Source of the DNA: Apteryx mantelli
Taxonomy: Eukaryota; Chordata; Aves; Apterygiformes; Apterygidae
Assembly (NCBI RefSeq): GCF_036417845.1
Contig: NC_089985.1
Span: 31,454,583-31,518,582 of the forward strand
DNA length: 64,000 nt
Direction: 5' to 3'
In this document: positions 59,240 to 64,000 of the stretch, piece after piece
Numbering within the stretch: position 1 is the stretch's first letter
Layout of the letters: the number at the start of each line of letters is the position of its first letter
The notes under the pieces: model-generated
Seen by the model: only the letters and a program-made list of their open reading frames with translations
The model's database searches: none
Told to the model about the DNA's origin: nothing
Made by a program: the position numbers and the translations under genes

Positions 59240-59365
59240 AGAGGACTCCGTAGATGGGACACTGGCCTGGGACCTGGAATCTGGATCAAGTCTCAGTTTT
59301 TCCACAGACTTCCTGGGGAACTGCAGAGGTCACTTTTATGCCTCAGTTGTCCAGTTAAAAAGAAG
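59240..59365 (+). repeat. MIR-like/CORE-SINE copy
   Basis: 'gacactggcctgggacctggaatctgg' then 'cacttttatgcctcagttgtccag' follows the order of MIR-like SINE consensus; diverged. Confidence 0.6.
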
Positions 59366-62019
59366 AGAAGGAGCTCATTCCTTCCCTGAGAATTTTGCTG
59401 AGAAGTTTCATACAGATCAACACCTCAACCAGTAGACCTTGTTCATGTTACATTCAAGCACCCAAATATGATTGCTCTGCAATATCAAACCAATGAACCC
59501 ACGCCGATGGAACCTGGAACTCCTCTAATCTCTTAGGAGATATTCGCATTCATGTAGCCTTAGACACCACAAAGTCTGAAATGCTGCATAGGGCACAGCT
59601 AAGCAGGACTGAGCTTTACAAAAGCAACTTTCGTTCTTGCAAAATGTTTCTGAAATCTGCAGTAACAAGCTTTCAGATCTGCTGATCTGATCTGATCTTG
59701 GAGATAGGAAAGAAGTTCAAAAGTCCAAGTGCTGGCTCCATAACTCCCCTGCTGAGGGATACTGAAGGAGTTACTGCATTGGTCTGTGCCTGTCCAAGCA
59801 GTAAAATGGAAATTGTGAATCTTAGCAAATATCCATGATGTGTACTCAAATGCTGCTCGGTCAACACCATGAGTAGTGTTAAATGGTATTAAATGTAGTT
59901 TCTTTCAAAGTTATGGAGAAAAAACATAGCTATTCTGCAGATGATTTGTTTCCTGATTTTTACATGAGCAAAGATAGCTAGAAATCATTGAAGGACAGAG
60001 AATTTGAAGGCATCCAGCTAAAAGGTGCTTAAAAATAATACTTCATCAAGTCTAACACATCAAAAACAGCAGATTGTGAGAAAGGTATAAGCAAGATATA
60101 TAACCCCAGATAGACGCAGATAATCTGCCCCCTCATATTAGTTCCACTCTGAATCATATCGTTTAATAACTCTGCCACATTTCTGCTAATATTAATTATA
60201 AGAATCATGAATATTCTTGCTATCCTCAGTCAAACAGCAGATCTCTTTTCAAAGTTTTTGGCTTCAATGATTTTCTATGATGTGGTGACTCCCACAGTTT
60301 AATGAACCACTGTGACACCTCCAGCTGTTCCCTACCTTGGTCACAAGTTTACCACTGCTTAACACTTTCACTGCACTAGTGAAACACCACTGCACTGCAC
60401 CATCAGGCTGGCTCATGGACAGCAGAGCTATCATGGAGCTTGAGCTGCCAGCGCAGAGGGGCTTTGGTGGAAGGGCAGAACCCTCAGCCTAATTTCATAT
60501 CCTGGGGAGAGCTAGCCAGCTGTGTTCCTCAGGAGAAAAAAGAAATATCAATCCTCACTCCGGACTGCCAATCCTAAAATTAATTGCCATTATTTTCCTG
60601 CTAACACATCCTCACTATCGATTATACAAATTCTTTAAACAAAAAATTCTGCTGCTTATGATAGTCAGAGCAGAACCCATCTGCCTCGCGAAAACAGTAT
60701 GAACTCTGCAGGAGTAAAGCAGTAAAAGTGGACCTCAGCCACACTGGTTAGCAGTTACGACTCCCCCTGAACAGACTGTCCCCTCTGAACAATCATTCTT
60801 TCAGCTCACTTAAACTCCCCCTCATCTGACCTATAAGGAGGCAATATGAGCAATTATGCTACAAGTCACCAGCTCAGGTTGCCCTGGCAAGGTTTCTACT
60901 AACATGTTAATAAGAGAAAAAGTGGCAAAGATACACAGCAGACCCCCGCCTGCCTTTGCTCTCACACTGTCACAATCCACTTCCTTTCCAATACAGCAGC
61001 GCGGGCCATCCTCTTGTGCAACAGTGTTTGCTTAGAGAGAACATTCAACATTTGGAACCAGGCTAGGAAATGAATCAGTGGAGGGAGAACTGCCCGCCGC
61101 TGCTGCGACTCTGGCTTGGCTTTCAAGAGGACTAGCGAAGGTGATGGGAGAGATTCCTCGTTTCCCACTGAAATGGCTCCCGTCCAAAATGCATACTCCA
61201 AAACACCCTCCTCCTCCATCACTTTGCACCATTCAGAAGAGAGCTTTCCCCTGCTTTGGGAGGGCCCAATTTTTAGGTTCCCATCAGCTATCATTTCTTT
61301 GGAGCACAAGAGCAGCCTTGGGTATGCTATACCTCTCAGTATTATCCTCATGGGCTGTAACACAAACGGAAAAGGGATTTAAGCTGTCGTTCTGGAGTTC
61401 AGACTGGAGAACACTGGATGTGTGCTCAGAGCCTACTTGGGGATAGTTTTTCAACTCCCAGGGAAAGAACAGCATTGTAAAAAAGAAACTGCTGATGACA
61501 TTAACATCAAAGATAAGGAGGTTTCCTGCCAAACCATTTGTTGGGAAGGACAGGCCAGGGAACCAAGATGAACTTGTTTGTGCCAGGTGCTTGCAAACCT
61601 ATCCTTGTCCAGTGCCAGTGAAAAAATAAAGTACTCTGCCACCCCAGGAGTTTCTTAAAACTTATAAAACCAACTAAATGCAGAAGTTTTAAAACCATAC
61701 TCAGCACTAGGATTACTCCAATCACACAAAATAGCAGTGAATCCGGCTTTTATTGCTCAAGTGGAACAAAACTTCAAGAGATAAAAACACAATTTGTGGG
61801 TGTTCCCTTCACCCGCTGACAGATGTAATACAGCCATTTTGAAACCATTTGTAAATGCCTTTTTTAAACTATGCCATAAAGCCTGCCAAGAGAAGTATTT
61901 TGTGTGTTTATTTAATTTTTACTATTTTTTTTAAATTGAAGAGTAAAGAATAAACTTTTATTCCCTTGCAGGGTAAATATCACATCTCACGACAATCTGC
62001 TGTATTCTCCTTGGATAAA

Positions 62020-62360
62020 TAGCCGCTGTGATTCCTGGCTTGCTTAACAAATAGGTGCTATTAGTCCTCATAGGTGATCTGACAGCATTCAGCTTCATTG
62101 ACATTGTTGTGTGTGCGCATATGCACATATTTGATGTACTGCTTTATAATGCAAACCATATTTATTTTTCTTCCTAAAATGTAGTATATTTTTAAACTTT
62201 TCAGCACTGTGAAAATGGATATCTTCTGACCTTAAAATCCAAAGAGCATGTTCAAACCCACAAGAGGAACTAATTTGGGGCATTTGATTTATGGCTGAAA
62301 TTTCAATTTGAATTTGTTTTAAGTGTAATCACAAACTGAAAGTCTGGCAGCTCAGTGTTT
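62020..62360. promoter_or_regulatory. candidate conserved noncoding element in EIF2B3 intron
   Basis: 340 bp of AT-rich, non-repetitive sequence with 'gcgcatatgcacatatttgatg', then 'tttataatgcaaacc' and 'gaatttgttttaagtg'-type words. No frame or repeat. Composition-based. Confidence 0.3.
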
Positions 62361-62512
62361 TTTAGAAAATAAATAAAAATATTCAGTGTGCGTCTGCATT
62401 CTAGAGAGAGCGTTTTACAAGCCCAGTCCTGTAGTGGTAACAGATGTAGATTTCGGCTAGCTAAGACATTAATTTGTTATACAGGTACAATGTGTGAATG
62501 CAAGCATAGGGA

Positions 62513-62560
62513 AGAGAGAGAGCGAGTGTGTGTGTATGTGTGCGCATGTGTGTATATTAT
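62513..62560. repeat. GA/TG microsatellite
   Basis: 'gagagagagcgagtgtgtgtg' followed by 'tatgtgtgcgcatgtgtgt'. Confidence 0.9.
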
Positions 62561-64000
62561 GCGCCTGTATCTGAGAGACAGAGAGGCTGACTTGGGTTTT
62601 TTTTTAAAAAAAGCGAGAGAACAAGAGCAAAAGGAGTAGTGGCCAAGGAGGCATGGGGGGATTACAAGGATTTAGGTCTTTAAACTGCGGGACCACCTAA
62701 CAAGATCACTCCGAAATGCCACTAATTTCAGTTAAGGCCACAGACCCCCCTTCCTCTGCCCTCCCTCTCTCCCCCATTGTAAACAACTAATCCCAGCAGA
62801 AAACAACAGAGAGCAAAATGTACACACATTCTGCAACATTCCAGGTCCTTCTTTATCTTCTATTTATTTTTCTAAAAGGTCAGCGTATGTATGGAGCAAG
62901 GAGGGGGAGGGGGGAGAAAGCCAAAAAACCTCAAGTCCATCTCTTGTGTGGGCTTGAAGGAAGCTGGGAGAAAGCAAAGTCCAAGAGCATACAATCTGAA
63001 GCTTTTATAGCACAGCCATTCCTGGCCTCAGCTTACTTCCCCCTCCCTCTATTTGTGGCAAAGTCACATAGCTTTAAACCAAAGGACAGGGTGGTCGATT
63101 ACATCTGAAAGAAATGTAAAGAATTGAGAAAGAATTCCATCTCCTGTCGAAATTATAAATAAGGAAGTATTAGTCCCAGAGACAGGCTGATTTATGCAGC
63201 CCTGGAACTGCTGACTTTCAGGCTGAGTATCAGTCTATAAATCAAACTCTTAAATCAAGTGTGTCAATCGCTGCAGCGCTGAGACACTTAAGGAAAGAAA
63301 GGCACCTTCCACTGAAAGCAGGAGGATTGCCAGGGGACCGAGGCGCTGTACCTTTCTTAATTTTCTAAAGTGTAAATCTGAGATCAAACATCCTTGGGGG
63401 GAACGGGAAATCAAAATAGGGAGTGCTCGGCACACCGGGAGCCGGCTGCAGGATTCCAGGACACAACCCCCTAATTACAGGCTACCCGCTGATTATTTAG
63501 GACTCTGTGATTAAAGTGATGAACGCTCCCGGGAGAAAGGGGCTTAAGTAACTGAGGTCAAGACCTCAACTGCAGTTCTCGCCCTAGTCGCGCAAGCTTA
63601 GGAAGGTATGAATGTCACAGGTTTGCCTTACAGCAAATCTCCTGAAATGCCAATGGAAGCTATCCAGGTCTGCTAGTTTAATCCAATTGTGCCAAAAAAA
63701 CGACATAATCTCTGTTGGGCAGCAAAGCAAATGAGGTGTCTAAAATGTAATGCTTAAAAATACAGACTCGAGAGGAAGAAAGAGCCTGAGGCATAAAGCT
63801 TAGGACAGTCTGTTGGTAATGTTCTGCCACGCCAAGAAGTCAGGTCTTCTGCTCCTCTGGATGAGCTACGAAACAGAGCCTGATTCAAGAGTTAAAAGTT
63901 AAGGGTGACATGCCTCGGCAGCTACTTTGCTGACCGAGGGGTAACAGCTGCGGATTCCCCTCAGAGCAACATCCCATTGTGCCTTGACCAAGAAGATAAC

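Larger units (their letters stand above)
58944..64000 (-). other. EIF2B3: EIF2B3 upstream intron (incomplete)
   Basis: More than 5 kb with no exon matching the preceding human residues. It holds a MIR-like SINE (59240-59365), (GATCT)n near 59688, a TG/GA microsatellite at 62513-62560, and a candidate conserved AT-rich element at 62020-62360. Confidence 0.7.

Overview
This is vertebrate nuclear DNA. Intron-rich genes with GT-AG junctions, CpG islands and interspersed repeats rule out a prokaryote, virus or plasmid. The repeats are old MIR-like/CORE-SINE copies, a tRNA-derived SINE family with an 'acccaggagtcctg' block, and CR1 LINE pieces. Together with many G/C homopolymers this suggests a non-avian sauropsid, most likely a crocodilian or turtle. 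A bird is less likely because of the MIR-like SINEs. The species call is inference.

The gene order BTBD19 (+), PTCH2 (-), EIF2B3 (-) matches human 1p34. Positions 1-3563 hold the 3' half of BTBD19 (five exons, BACK region and C-terminus), with a poly(A) signal at 3740. BTBD19 and PTCH2 converge tail to tail across about 1.6 kb of G/C-runs and CA/TG-rich sequence.

PTCH2 fills about 5360-31600 on the minus strand. I could place 23 coding exons whose phases all join, giving 1375 codons plus a stop: a 12-TM Patched receptor with a sterol-sensing domain, two extracellular domains and a 232-residue cytoplasmic tail. The tail includes an 80-codon exon resembling the PTCH1 tail that human PTCH2 does not have. 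The stop codon is fused to a consensus splice donor, and a good acceptor 216 bp downstream suggests a spliced 3' UTR. Intron 2 (11.6 kb) holds several AT-rich islands that look like conserved noncoding elements, and one perfect GLI 9-mer.

From 31.3 to 32.5 kb lie the PTCH2 CpG-island promoter (CCAAT, GC box) and a roughly 33-bp minisatellite. From 32.5 to 46.8 kb I see no gene, only CpG-dense blocks and AT-rich candidate regulatory islands, one with a second perfect GLI 9-mer. The last two coding exons of EIF2B3 (47016-47068 and 58853-58943) encode the final 47 residues of the eIF2B gamma subunit; the rest of the gene lies beyond 64000.

Functionally, PTCH2 is a Hedgehog receptor and typically a GLI target, EIF2B3 is a translation-initiation housekeeping gene, and BTBD19 is a little-studied BTB-BACK protein. 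They are neighbours by synteny, not a pathway. I found no exotic new system. The best leads are the PTCH2 tail and 3' UTR architecture and the putative Hedgehog-responsive noncoding elements.
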